Shown: positions 8,070-16,623, counted from the stretch's first letter. The stretch is 64,000 nucleotides of DNA from Peptostreptococcaceae bacterium (GCA_902363255.1 CABIZO010000001.1:372001-436000); one strand, 5' to 3'. Made by a program: numbers and translations. Notes: a model not told the origin generated them from the sequence alone.

Positions 8070-9118
8070 ACATAATATTATCTACAAATTTATACAAGTT
8101 AAAAAGCAATGATAAAATATATATTGCAGGAATGAAGTCATCATTAGATGAGATACAAAAAGATAAAAACGTAAGAATTAGATTTTTAACTGGATTTGAA
8201 GGAAGTGAAAAGGATCTAATTTTAAACACTTTTCTTATAATATATATGATAATAGAATATACTGATTTTAATTTTGAGATATATAATTGCGATATAGATA
8301 ATAGCAATATATTATCAGTTGTGAGAGATCGTATGTTTCATAGTGCCATATTTGGAAGTAATGGACGTTGTTTGCTTACAAATATGACAAAAGAAAAATC
8401 AGTTGTAGATGAAGCTTACTTTAGCTTTGAGGAGATAATAAAATCACAAGGTAAACTACTTGTAGAAAAAAAATCTCCAATAGATATGGTGAAGGATAAA
8501 ACGTATATGCAGTATATTATGGGAAAAGACTTCAAGTGGATGTTAGGTAGTATAAATGAATTTTTTATGCCACCAGATTTATTTATGGAATTAGCAGAAA
8601 GTGTATTTGGGGATGATAAAGAACTATTACAAGAGTTACAACAAATAAATACACTTTTACAAAATATTACATACAAATCCGATATAAAAGCATTAGTATA
8701 CGAGGCAGAATTAATAAAATATATATCAACATGGGAAGTAAAATTTTTTAATATCCCTGTTAAATTAACCTTGGAACAAATGGAAAGACATATAAAAAAT
8801 ATAGAGTATATAATAAAAAATAATGAAAATATAGAAATAAAACTTATTGAAGGAAATATTTTAGACAACTATCATTCTGATATAAATCCATCAATTCACT
8901 TATCTAAAAATATGAATTTAATAAAGACTAGTAATGAGAATGAATCGAATGATTATGCAGTTATTAAAGATAAGGAATTTAAAATAGTGTGTGATAAGTT
9001 ATTTGATGAATCATGGAATAATAAATCTGAAAGATTCATAAGTGATAAAAAAGAAATATTAGATAGAATATTAAAAACATTAATTTACACAAGAATAATA
9101 AGTGATAAATTAGATTAA
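8036..9118 (+). CDS. C-terminal effector part of the HTH regulator, or coupled separate gene
   Basis: A 360-residue soluble protein with no family I can name. It is Asn/Lys/Glu-rich, with MDLYANESNELDIILSTN at the start, YMQYIMGKDFKWMLGSINEF near the middle, and a helical C-terminus. It overlaps the HTH frame by 34 nt in the -1 phase. Its ATG at 8036 has only AAAGG two bases upstream, a poor initiation site. Three readings are possible: one gene with a one-base loss near 8034, a -1 programmed frameshift at 8015-8021, or translational coupling. It resembles a sensor or ligand-binding half of a transcription factor by position only. Confidence 0.55.
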   Translation: MDLYANESNELDIILSTNLYKLKSNDKIYIAGMKSSLDEIQKDKNVRIRFLTGFEGSEKDLILNTFLIIYMIIEYTDFNFEIYNCDIDNSNILSVVRDRMFHSAIFGSNGRCLLTNMTKEKSVVDEAYFSFEEIIKSQGKLLVEKKSPIDMVKDKTYMQYIMGKDFKWMLGSINEFFMPPDLFMELAESVFGDDKELLQELQQINTLLQNITYKSDIKALVYEAELIKYISTWEVKFFNIPVKLTLEQMERHIKNIEYIIKNNENIEIKLIEGNILDNYHSDINPSIHLSKNMNLIKTSNENESNDYAVIKDKEFKIVCDKLFDESWNNKSERFISDKKEILDRILKTLIYTRIISDKLD

Positions 9119-9209
9119 ACTTTAATTACAATACATTAAAATGTACACAAGCATTTTATTTCTTCTTTTGGAAATAATAAAATAAAGATTTCATAAAGGA
9201 GGTAAAATT

Positions 9210-9515
9210 ATGCAAGGTGGAAACTTAAATTGTAATGCAACAAACTGTACACATAATTTTAATAATGAATGCAAAGCAGGAGCTATAAACGTAAGTGGTC
9301 GTAGTGCGGTTGAAAGTTCAGAAACTACTTGCACAACTTTTATAGACAGAGCAAATAGTAGTTTCGTGAATAGTATAGATGCTTTAGACACAGAAGTAAG
9401 TAATATAAAATGTGAAGCTTATAATTGTGTACATAATGAAAATAAAGGATGTCATGCTGACAATGTTCAAATAGATGTGCAGAATGCGCGTTGTAATACA
9501 TTTGAATGTGAATAA
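9210..9515 (+). CDS. DUF1540 Cys-rich protein, two tandem domains
   Basis: A 101-residue protein with two DUF1540 units: NCNATNCTHNFNNECKAGAI...TCTTF and KCEAYNCVHNENKGCHADNV...RCNTFEC. Each has the C-x4-C-x7-C-x(n)-C spacing typical of small metal-binding clostridial proteins of unknown role, and the domains are joined by an acidic linker. DUF1540 proteins are abundant in spore-forming Clostridia; metal binding is a family inference. The start has a near-perfect AAAGGAGG 8 nt upstream. It is monocistronic and followed by two terminators. Confidence 0.85.
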   Translation: MQGGNLNCNATNCTHNFNNECKAGAINVSGRSAVESSETTCTTFIDRANSSFVNSIDALDTEVSNIKCEAYNCVHNENKGCHADNVQIDVQNARCNTFECE

Positions 9516-9522
9516 TAAATGT

Positions 9523-9560
9523 AAAAGTATTGTCAATAAAAGTATTGAGGGTACTTTTTT
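9523..9560 (+). terminator. Terminator after DUF1540 gene
   Basis: AAAAGTA pairs with TACTTTTTT, with inner CAATA/TATTG pairing, about 8 nt after the stop codon. Confidence 0.6.
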
Positions 9561-9578
9561 ATATGAAAAATACTAAGT

Positions 9579-9616
9579 AAAAAGAAGCTAAGAGTTCATA
9601 CCCTTGGCTTTTTTTT
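9579..9616 (+). terminator. Second terminator, twin of the one at 9915
   Basis: AGCTAAG pairs with CTTGGCT followed by T8. The same stem sequence recurs at 9915-9954, suggesting duplication of a terminator segment. Confidence 0.65.
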
Positions 9617-9629
9617 ATATACAAGAAAA

Positions 9630-9840
9630 TTAGGTTGCTTTTTAAACTGTGGAAAACTTCTAGATCAAAGTATTATCGATGCGTTTAAGAAGTAGTAAAA
9701 AGTAAAATTTGAGCGAGATTGTTGCCTAAAATTTCATGTCGCACATACGGTGACTTAAAGCAGTAGTAAGATGAGTCGCTAACACTTTACTCAAAGTCAA
9801 CTAGTTGGCGATATGAGCGAAGTTAATTTCAGAAAAGGAG
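9630..9840 (+). repeat. Dispersed intergenic repeat, copy A
   Basis: Shares with copy B (26684-26845, opposite strand) the blocks TCAAAGTATTATCGATGCGT, TTTAAGAAGTAG, AAATTTGAGC and GTTGCCTAAA, and the end block GATATGAGCGAAG. The central part has drifted. It contains no convincing reading frame and lies between terminators. Copy C is at 53003-53180. Confidence 0.7.
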
Positions 9841-9847
9841 AGAGGGA

Positions 9848-9913
9848 ATGAAAAAAATATTATCATGCACAGTTGCCACAGTAATAGCATCATCAACAAA
9901 AGAGAGGATTTAA
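9848..9913 (+). pseudogene. Signal-peptide stub of a lost secreted protein
   Basis: AAAGGAGAGAGGGA precedes ATG and 21 codons, MKKILSCTVATVIASS then TKERI and a stop. The beginning looks exactly like a Gram-positive signal peptide (two Lys, hydrophobic core, small residues), but no mature domain follows and a terminator comes immediately after. This is most likely the remnant of an internal deletion; a functional 21-residue peptide is possible but less likely. Confidence 0.5.
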
Positions 9914-9914
9914 T

Positions 9915-9954
9915 AAAAGGAAGCTAAGAATTTATAATATTGGCTTCTTTTTTG
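9915..9954 (+). terminator. Terminator after the stub
   Basis: GAAGCTAA pairs with TTGGCTTC followed by T6; nearly the same stem as at 9579-9616. Confidence 0.7.
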
Positions 9955-10119
9955 CTGTTTATCTAAAAATGATAAGTATGATTGCAATAAAAAATAATAA
10001 TATTAACCATTAATTAACAAAAAAATATGAAATCTAACATTGATTTAATATATATCTAACATTTAGTCGTTAATATTAAGTTGTAAATAAAAAATATTCC
10101 AATGGAAGAAGGAAATAAA

Positions 10120-10698
10120 ATGAAAAGTAATATAATCAAAAATCCTTTGATAGCTGCTGCAAGATCTAATAATTTTGGCAAAGCTGTAGAATCAAATGCT
10201 TCAGCAGTAATATTAATGGAAGTCAAATTAAATTATTTATTAGAAGATGAATTTAAAAAGAACAAAGATAAAAAGCCTATATTTATACATTTAGACCTGT
10301 TAAAAGGCTTGTCAAATGACGTTGAATCTGTGAAATTTATTAAAGAATACATAAATCCAAGGGGGATCGTATCTACTAAAAGTACTGTTTTAAATGCTGC
10401 TAAAAAAAGAGGACTAATGACAATACAAAGGGTGTTTTTAATTGATAATAAATCGTTTAAAAATTCCATAGCAAGTATTATAGAAAATAATCCAGATATG
10501 GTAGAAGTAATGCCAGCATTATGTGGTGAAATAGTTGACAGATTAAAAAAGGAAATAAATAAACCAATTATTCTTGGTGGATTAATAGATAAAGAAGAAC
10601 AGATAATAGAAGGTTTAAAGCATGGAGCTGATGCTATATCTTTTAGCAAAGAAGAATTATGGAACGTAAAGATAGATAATGAAATGAATATCAGTTAG
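10120..10698 (+). CDS. glpP: Glycerol-3-phosphate responsive antiterminator GlpP
   Basis: A 192-residue RNA-binding antiterminator of the GlpP family, a TIM-barrel-like fold that binds glycerol-3-phosphate and leader mRNA (family knowledge). Family stretches present: IKNPLIAAARS near 5-15, PIFIHLDLLKGL near 52-63, GIVSTKSTVLNAAKKRG near 81-97, MTIQRVFLID, and GGLIDKEEQIIEGLKHGADA near the end. The start at 10120 follows GAAGGAAAT; an in-frame ATG at 10102 has no RBS. It heads a cluster with a HAD phosphatase and a Ugp-like importer rather than glpF/K/D, which suggests that it controls uptake of G3P or glycerophosphodiesters here. Confidence 0.88.
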   Translation: MKSNIIKNPLIAAARSNNFGKAVESNASAVILMEVKLNYLLEDEFKKNKDKKPIFIHLDLLKGLSNDVESVKFIKEYINPRGIVSTKSTVLNAAKKRGLMTIQRVFLIDNKSFKNSIASIIENNPDMVEVMPALCGEIVDRLKKEINKPIILGGLIDKEEQIIEGLKHGADAISFSKEELWNVKIDNEMNIS

Positions 10699-10750
10699 AT
10701 ACTAGATTTTAAATAGATAAATACTTATGCAATATCAATGGCTATGATTC

Positions 10751-10826
10751 TTGGTGGAGACTGGAGAAAACCAATAATTGTGAAATAAATGGTATTGGAG
10801 GTTAATTTTCTAAATTTTAAAATTAA
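10751..10826 (+). promoter_or_regulatory. Candidate leader with alternative hairpins before HAD/ABC operon
   Basis: TTGGT (10751-10755) can pair with ACCAA (10770-10774), enclosing GGAGACTGGAGAAA. CCAATA (10771-10776) can instead pair with TATTGG (10793-10798). The two are mutually exclusive. A further AT stem, TTAATTTT/AAAATTAA (10803-10826), reaches the RBS region. Its position right after glpP suggests a GlpP-controlled leader, but no strong U-tract terminator is seen. Confidence 0.3.
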
Positions 10827-10837
10827 AGGAGTTTTGC

Positions 10838-11635
10838 ATGAGTACAAAAATGATAGTGTCTGATTTAGACGGGACTTTATTCAATAGTGATTGTGAGGGA
10901 TATGGTGTTTCAAAAGAATTGATATACTACGTAAAAAAATTTAAGAAAAAAGGAAATATATTTACTATAGCTACAGGAAGACCTATAGAAACGAGTATAG
11001 AAGTAGCTAAAAAAGTAGGGATTAATGCACCTTATATAACTTACAATGGAGCCAAGATAGCAGATATAAATGGCGAAAAAATTTATTCTGAACGATTTTT
11101 ACTGAAAGAAATATTATCTTTTTTAAGAGAGGTTGAAAAATTTGGAGCGTCTATAATACTTTATGTTAATGGTAAGATTCTTTGTTTCAAATATACACAA
11201 GGAATATCAGTATATGAGAAGAAAGAGATTACGAAATGTGAAGAAATAGATGAAGCTTTGTTTGATACGGATATAAGATTAAACAAAGTATTAGTAATTG
11301 GAGATGTAGAAAAATACAAAGAAATGTGGAATGACTTAGATGTTTCTATAAAAGATAAATTTAGATATGTTATCTCAGAAGATGATTATTTTGAAATAGT
11401 TCAAAGTAATATCTCAAAAGGAAGTGCATTAAAGGTATTAAAAAATCATCTAAATATAGAAAATCTAGAAATAATAGCTGTTGGAAATCATATGAACGAT
11501 AAAGAATTGCTTGAAGTAGCTGATGTTGGATTTGCTGTAAACAATGCAGTAGACGGATTAAAAGACATAGCCGATTATACAACAAAGGAAGAGTATGAGA
11601 ATGGCGTTATAGAAATTATAAAAAAATTTATGTAA
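10838..11635 (+). CDS. HAD-superfamily Cof-type phosphatase
   Basis: A 265-residue cytosolic phosphatase of the Cof/HAD-IIB type. Motif I is DLDGTLF with nucleophile Asp9, motif II is TIATGRP, and the late motifs are KGSALKVL and AVGNHMNDKELLEVADVGFAV (motif IV Asp). The central cap (about residues 85-190) matches sugar-phosphate hydrolases of this class. These enzymes dephosphorylate small phosphorylated metabolites. In this context, 19 nt before an ABC-importer gene set, the target may be a phosphorylated product of the imported compound. The RBS is AAAGGAG 7 nt upstream. Confidence 0.85.
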   Translation: MSTKMIVSDLDGTLFNSDCEGYGVSKELIYYVKKFKKKGNIFTIATGRPIETSIEVAKKVGINAPYITYNGAKIADINGEKIYSERFLLKEILSFLREVEKFGASIILYVNGKILCFKYTQGISVYEKKEITKCEEIDEALFDTDIRLNKVLVIGDVEKYKEMWNDLDVSIKDKFRYVISEDDYFEIVQSNISKGSALKVLKNHLNIENLEIIAVGNHMNDKELLEVADVGFAVNNAVDGLKDIADYTTKEEYENGVIEIIKKFM

Positions 11636-11653
11636 TGATTAGGAGAGAGAAAA

Positions 11654-12946
11654 ATGCATAAAAAATTAGTTAAAATATTTTCTTTAATTAGTGCAGTATC
11701 TTTACTTGCTGTTGGATGTAGTAATGGGGGAAGTAGTGCTCAATCATCTGATGAAAAGGTGAAAATAGAGTACTGGCATGTTAATGCTGAAACTCAAGGT
11801 GGAAAGAGTGTAGATAAATTAGTTGAAGAGTTCAATAGTCAAAGTGATACCGTAGAAGTAGTTGCTAAATATAACCCTGACATGTACAAAGGATTATTAC
11901 AAAATTTCCAAGCTGAAGCAGCTACAGGGTCTACTCCAGCCTTAGTACAAGTTGGATGGTCATTCTTAGATTACTTTTCAAATAACTTTGCTTATGTAGA
12001 GCCTCAAGATATAATAGATCAACACTTTTCAGAAGATAAAACATTCTTAGAGGATAACTTCTTACCAAATATATTAGATCTTGCTAAAAATAGCAAAGGG
12101 AGTCAAGTTGGTATACCTTATTCTTTGAGTACACCTGTATTATACATAAATAAAGACATTTTGAAAGAGTGCGGATTAGATGAGAATGGTCCAAAAACTT
12201 GGGAACAAGTACAAGAATTTGCTAAAACAATAAAAGAGAAAACTGACAAATATGGTGTTTATATACAAGAACCAGCTGATAATTGGGCAACTCAAGCTTT
12301 ATTAGAAAGTAATGGAGCTAGAATGATAACTGATGGCAAAGCAACTTTTGCGTCAAATAAAGGAATAGAAGCTTATGAAGCCTATGCTAACATGGTAAAA
12401 AATGAAGAAGCATTACATATATCATGGGATGAGGGTGTTCAATCATTTATAAATGGTGAAGTAGGTATGTTATATACTACAATTGCAAGAAGAGCAAGTA
12501 TACAAGAAGGTGCTGAGTTTGACGTTTCAGCAGTTAATTCGCCAGCTTGGGAAGGTGAAGATGTAAGACTACCAGCAGGTGGATGCTTCTTAGCGATTAC
12601 AGCTCAAGATGAAGAAGAGCAAAAAGCTGCATGGGAATTCCAAAAGTACTTATATAGTGTAGAATCTATGGCAGAGTGGACTATAGGAACGGGATATGTA
12701 CCTCCAAGAAAAGATGTTGCAGAAGCTGAAAACGGACTAAAATCTTTCTTAGAAGAAAATGAAATGATGGAAGCCGCGACAAGTCAAATGGAAGACGTAG
12801 TATCTTGGACATCTTTCCCGGGAGATGCAGGACTTGAAGCAGAACAAATATTATTAGATACAAGATATCAAATTTTAGGTGGAAGAGTTTCAGCTAAAGA
12901 TGGTTTAACAGAGGCACAAAATAAAATCAACAAATTATTAGAATAA
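11654..12946 (+). CDS. Lipoprotein solute-binding protein, CUT1/UgpB-like
   Basis: A 430-residue extracellular binding protein anchored by lipidation: signal peptide with lipobox LLAVGC (Cys22), a Ser-rich linker, then a family-1 solute-binding fold (IEYWHVNAETQGGKSVDKLV, GIPYSLSTPVLYINKDIL, ATGSTPALVQVGW). The STPVLYINKD segment, about residues 157-170, is the usual hinge region. UgpB-type proteins bind G3P or glycerophosphodiesters, others oligosaccharides. The neighbouring GlpP supports a glycerol-phosphate compound (inference). A stem-loop between this gene and the permeases probably raises binding-protein transcript over permease transcript. Confidence 0.83.
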   Translation: MHKKLVKIFSLISAVSLLAVGCSNGGSSAQSSDEKVKIEYWHVNAETQGGKSVDKLVEEFNSQSDTVEVVAKYNPDMYKGLLQNFQAEAATGSTPALVQVGWSFLDYFSNNFAYVEPQDIIDQHFSEDKTFLEDNFLPNILDLAKNSKGSQVGIPYSLSTPVLYINKDILKECGLDENGPKTWEQVQEFAKTIKEKTDKYGVYIQEPADNWATQALLESNGARMITDGKATFASNKGIEAYEAYANMVKNEEALHISWDEGVQSFINGEVGMLYTTIARRASIQEGAEFDVSAVNSPAWEGEDVRLPAGGCFLAITAQDEEEQKAAWEFQKYLYSVESMAEWTIGTGYVPPRKDVAEAENGLKSFLEENEMMEAATSQMEDVVSWTSFPGDAGLEAEQILLDTRYQILGGRVSAKDGLTEAQNKINKLLE

Positions 12947-12965
12947 CAATAAAGATTATTTATAT

Positions 12966-12995
12966 AAAAGGTAGAAAAATGGTTTCTACCTTTTA
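12966..12995 (+). terminator. Attenuator-like hairpin between binding-protein and permease genes
   Basis: AAAAGGTAGAAA pairs with TTTCTACCTTTT across a short loop, followed by ATTAT. Such intercistronic stems commonly leave the binding-protein mRNA more abundant. Confidence 0.65.
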
Positions 12996-13024
12996 TTATA
13001 AAGATTTAAATAAGGAGACATTAA

Positions 13025-13909
13025 ATGAGTAAAATTAAAGAAAAATTAACTCCACACTTACTTATCCTACCATCAATTCTAGCTTTTGCATTATTCATGT
13101 TTTGGCCATTAATTATAACTGTATACTTAAGTTTCTTTTCTTGGAATATGGTTAAACCGACAAAAACTTTTGTAGGATTAAGCAATTATATCGAAATATT
13201 TAATGACCCATTAACTTATAAAATTATGGGAAATACATTTTTATATATAATAATATTACTTTTGATTAACTTTGTGGCACCATACATATTATCTTTTATA
13301 CTTTCTGTTGTAATAACAAAGGCAAAAGGGTTTTATAAAAGTGTTATATTCTTACCCAGTGTAATTTCTTTGGTTGTCGGCTCTATTTTATATTTGTGGA
13401 TTCTGAATCCGATTTCAGGACTAGCGGCGGTAATTGCAAAGTGGTTTGGAATAACATTACCCATATGGACTAAAACTGACGGACTAGTAGTTGTAATACT
13501 AAGCTTAATAACAAGCTGGAAAATCTTCGGTTACAATTTTATCGTTGTACTTGCTGGAGTATCGGGGGTATCTAGTGAGGTTATAGAGGCTGCAAAACTA
13601 GATAACATTCCTATGCATAAGATATTTATAGATATAATAATACCGATGAGTAGTGCGACAGGAATATATGTATTAATTATGACAATAGTTCAGGGGTTGC
13701 AATATGTGTTTACACCTATAAAAGTTATTACTCAAGGTGGTCCAAACTATGCAAGTTCCAACGCTATTTACAATGTTTATCAAGAAGCTTTTGTATTATA
13801 TAAAACAGGAACAGCATCGGCATTTGCCATAATAACAATGGCATTATTCGTAGTATTGTTAATATTAGAATTTAAATATGTAGAAAAAGGAGTACACTAT
13901 GAAAACTAG
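13025..13909 (+). CDS. ABC importer permease, UgpA/MalF-like
   Basis: A 294-residue inner-membrane protein with about six segments, starting at LLILPSILAFALFMFWPLI. The EAA coupling loop reads EAAKLDNIPMHKIFIDIIIP: the EAA and the closing IxxP are kept, but the usual DGA is DNI. It would pair with the 13899 permease and the 14736 ATPase. It overlaps the next gene by 11 nt, typical of translational coupling. The RBS is TAAGGAG 8 nt before the ATG. Confidence 0.83.
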   Translation: MSKIKEKLTPHLLILPSILAFALFMFWPLIITVYLSFFSWNMVKPTKTFVGLSNYIEIFNDPLTYKIMGNTFLYIIILLLINFVAPYILSFILSVVITKAKGFYKSVIFLPSVISLVVGSILYLWILNPISGLAAVIAKWFGITLPIWTKTDGLVVVILSLITSWKIFGYNFIVVLAGVSGVSSEVIEAAKLDNIPMHKIFIDIIIPMSSATGIYVLIMTIVQGLQYVFTPIKVITQGGPNYASSNAIYNVYQEAFVLYKTGTASAFAIITMALFVVLLILEFKYVEKGVHYEN

Positions 13910-14726
13910 GTTAAATTCAGAAGTTAAATGGCACATACTTTTAGGCATATTTGTGATAATCTCTCTTTTTCCAATTATATTTGCCATATCAAGCTCATTT
14001 AAAAGTTTAGGTGAAGCCTACAACAATGTGTTAGGAATTATACCTAACGAACCAACATTAAATAACTATATTGAAGTGTTTAAAAGACTGCCTTTTGTAA
14101 ATATAACAGGTAATACCTTTTTTATAGCAACAATGGTTACATTATTTAAAGTTACAACATCTGTTTTAGCAGCATATGCATTTGTATACTTTGATTTTAA
14201 ATATAAAAATATACTGTACTTTATGATGATAAGTACGATATTTATACCTTTTACTGTAACTATGATACCAAATTATTTAACTATATCTCAATTAGGGTTG
14301 AGGGATAGTTTGTGGGGAGTTATTTTACCTCAGTTAAGTGATGCAACAGGAATATTTTTACTTAGGCAATCTATGAGAACTATACCAAAATCACTTATGG
14401 AAGTTACTGAATTAGAAAATATAAATCATTTTAAGAGGATGAGAGATATAATCGTTCCAATGGTCAAACCTTCAATAATTTCAACAGGAATAATGTTCTT
14501 TATAAACTCTTGGAATGAGTATGTTTGGCCAGTATTAATATTAAAGACAAAGGAAAACTTTACATTGCCTTTAGCATTGCAATTATTTATAAGTGCAGAA
14601 GGTGGGACAGACTTTACTGTTGCAATGGCAGTATCAGTTATAACTATGATAATACCTTTAATATTATATATAATATTCCAAAAACATATTATAAATACTT
14701 TTACATCATCGGGGATAAAAGGATAG
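13899..14726 (+). CDS. ABC importer permease, UgpE/MalG-like, degenerate EAA loop
   Basis: A 275-residue partner permease with six segments and a C-terminus ending FTSSGIKG, as in UgpE proteins. The coupling loop, normally EAAxxDGA, reads MEVTELENINHFKRMRDIIV: Ala-Ala and Asp-Gly are all replaced, though the downstream VPMVKPS is kept. Compare YKAAKVDGCGDLEFI in the permease at 31602. The change could weaken or alter ATPase coupling, or the loop may be tolerated because the UgpA-like partner is better conserved. Confidence 0.82.
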   Translation: MKTRLNSEVKWHILLGIFVIISLFPIIFAISSSFKSLGEAYNNVLGIIPNEPTLNNYIEVFKRLPFVNITGNTFFIATMVTLFKVTTSVLAAYAFVYFDFKYKNILYFMMISTIFIPFTVTMIPNYLTISQLGLRDSLWGVILPQLSDATGIFLLRQSMRTIPKSLMEVTELENINHFKRMRDIIVPMVKPSIISTGIMFFINSWNEYVWPVLILKTKENFTLPLALQLFISAEGGTDFTVAMAVSVITMIIPLILYIIFQKHIINTFTSSGIKG

Positions 14727-14735
14727 GAGAAAATT

Positions 14736-15824
14736 ATGAAAGAAATTGTATTTGAAAATATATGCAAAAGTTATGGGAAAACACATGTTGTTAAAAATTT
14801 AAATTTAACTATAAAAGAAGGAGAAAGATTAATCATATTAGGTCCATCTGGTTGTGGTAAATCTACTACTTTAAGGATGATAGCTGGTTTAGAGAAACCA
14901 ACATCAGGAAACATATATATGGACGGAAAATGTGTAAATGAAGTAAAAAGTGGTGATAGAAATATAGCTATGGTATTCCAAAACTATGCGTTATTTCCGC
15001 ATATGACAGTAAAAGAAAATATAATTTATGGACTTAAAGCTCATAAAATACCTAAAGATGATATTGATGAAAGATTAAAAGCATCAGTTAAAATGTTAAG
15101 GTTAGAAGGATTAGAAGATCGTAAGCCTAAGGACTTATCTGGTGGTCAGCGTCAAAGAGTTGCTCTTGCAAGAGCTGTGGTAAAAAGAGGAGATTTCTTC
15201 TTATTAGATGAGCCATTGTCAAATCTTGATGCTCAATTAAGAGGCCATGCTAGAAAAGAATTAGTAAAAATTCATGAGACCTACAAACAAACTTTTATAT
15301 ACGTAACTCATGATCAAGTGGAAGCAATGACTATAGGAGATAGAATAGCATTAATGAACAAAGGTGATTTACAAATGCTTGATACACCACAAAATGTATA
15401 TAATAAACCAAGAAATATATTTACTGCAAAGTTTATAGGTTCTCCATCAATGAATATATTTGATGTTGATTATAAAATTGGAACGATTAATATAAATAAT
15501 CAAGTAATAGATTTATCAAATGAATGGATTAAACTTATAGAGTCTAATGAGGTAAGTAAATTGTCTTTTGGAGTTAGACCAGAGCATGTGGAATTATCTA
15601 GCGTAAAAATAACGAATTCATTAAAAGGTACTGTTAAATATATTGAAGATTATGGAAATAAAATAGGGGTATATTTTGAAATTGAAGGCAATGAAGTAAT
15701 TGCATTAGTTGATGAAGATACATTTAAAAAAGGTGATGAAATATACTTTAAGCCCAATTTTAGAAAAATGCACTTATTTGATAGAGAAACTACTATGTCT
15801 ATTGGATATCCAGAGGAGATATAA
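14736..15824 (+). CDS. ABC importer ATPase, UgpC/MsmK-like
   Basis: A 362-residue CUT1-type ATPase with complete motifs: Walker A GPSGCGKST (residues about 35-43), Q-loop FQNYALFPHM, signature LSGGQRQRVALARA, Walker B FLLDEPLSNLDA, and H-loop VTHDQVEAMT. The C-terminal third has the TOBE/MalK regulatory fold with GVRPEHVEL. It energises the 13025/13899 permeases. The next gene starts 2 nt after the stop codon, so it is in the same operon. Confidence 0.9.
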   Translation: MKEIVFENICKSYGKTHVVKNLNLTIKEGERLIILGPSGCGKSTTLRMIAGLEKPTSGNIYMDGKCVNEVKSGDRNIAMVFQNYALFPHMTVKENIIYGLKAHKIPKDDIDERLKASVKMLRLEGLEDRKPKDLSGGQRQRVALARAVVKRGDFFLLDEPLSNLDAQLRGHARKELVKIHETYKQTFIYVTHDQVEAMTIGDRIALMNKGDLQMLDTPQNVYNKPRNIFTAKFIGSPSMNIFDVDYKIGTININNQVIDLSNEWIKLIESNEVSKLSFGVRPEHVELSSVKITNSLKGTVKYIEDYGNKIGVYFEIEGNEVIALVDEDTFKKGDEIYFKPNFRKMHLFDRETTMSIGYPEEI

Positions 15825-15826
15825 GG

Positions 15827-16615
15827 ATGAATATTTATATAAGTACAAATATGTTTAAAGTAAATCAGTTAGAAGAATTATTTAATATGCTTGAGTATAT
15901 TCCACATGAAAATGTAGGAATAGAACTGTTTGTAGAGTTTCATGATCCAGAATTTATGGAGATTGTTAATAAGAATATGGATAGACTGAATAAATATAAA
16001 ATTTCAATGCATGGTCCATATTACAAAACAGAGCATTCTTCAGAAATAGGTTCTGATTCATATAATATATCAAAAGAATATTTTATAGATACACTAAAAT
16101 TATCCCAGAAGTTAGATAGTTCTTACATAGTATATCATCACAATAATTGTAAAGTACATGATAAAGAAGCAATGATTAAGAACTCTAAAATAAACTTAGA
16201 AGAACTAAATAAATTAGCAAAAGTCTATGATGCTAAAATAGTGATAGAAAATGCAGGTGTAATATCTAATCAGAATATGTTATTTGATCAGGAAGAGTTT
16301 ATTCAAACTTGTAAAGATAGTAATCAGGATGTGTTAATAGATATTGGGCATGCATTTGCAAATGGATGGAATTTAGAATATGTTATAAAAGAATTAAAAA
16401 ACAAAATAATATCTTATCATTTGCATAATAATGACGGTAAAAATGACAGTCATGATTCTATATGTTATGGAAGTTTTAATATAGATGAGTTTCTTGAAAT
16501 GTACAATAAATACACTAATAAAGCAGATTTAGTATTAGAGTATAATAAAGATTACAGAAATAAGATGAATATTCTAATTGAAGATATATATTATATAAAA
16601 TCAAGAATTAAATAA
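15827..16615 (+). CDS. Sugar-phosphate isomerase/epimerase-like TIM-barrel protein
   Basis: A 262-residue protein of the AP-endonuclease-2/xylose-isomerase-like TIM-barrel superfamily. Metal-ligand-type positions are visible along the strands: GIELFVEFHDPEF, ISMHGPYYKTEH, YIVYHHNN, IVIENAG (Glu), VLIDIGHA (Asp, His) and YHLHNNDGKNDSHD. It is probably a metal-dependent isomerase or hydrolase acting on the imported compound; the exact reaction is unknown. It is last in the operon, 2 nt from the ATPase gene, and a terminator follows. Confidence 0.75.
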   Translation: MNIYISTNMFKVNQLEELFNMLEYIPHENVGIELFVEFHDPEFMEIVNKNMDRLNKYKISMHGPYYKTEHSSEIGSDSYNISKEYFIDTLKLSQKLDSSYIVYHHNNCKVHDKEAMIKNSKINLEELNKLAKVYDAKIVIENAGVISNQNMLFDQEEFIQTCKDSNQDVLIDIGHAFANGWNLEYVIKELKNKIISYHLHNNDGKNDSHDSICYGSFNIDEFLEMYNKYTNKADLVLEYNKDYRNKMNILIEDIYYIKSRIK

Positions 16616-16623
16616 TAAGCAAG

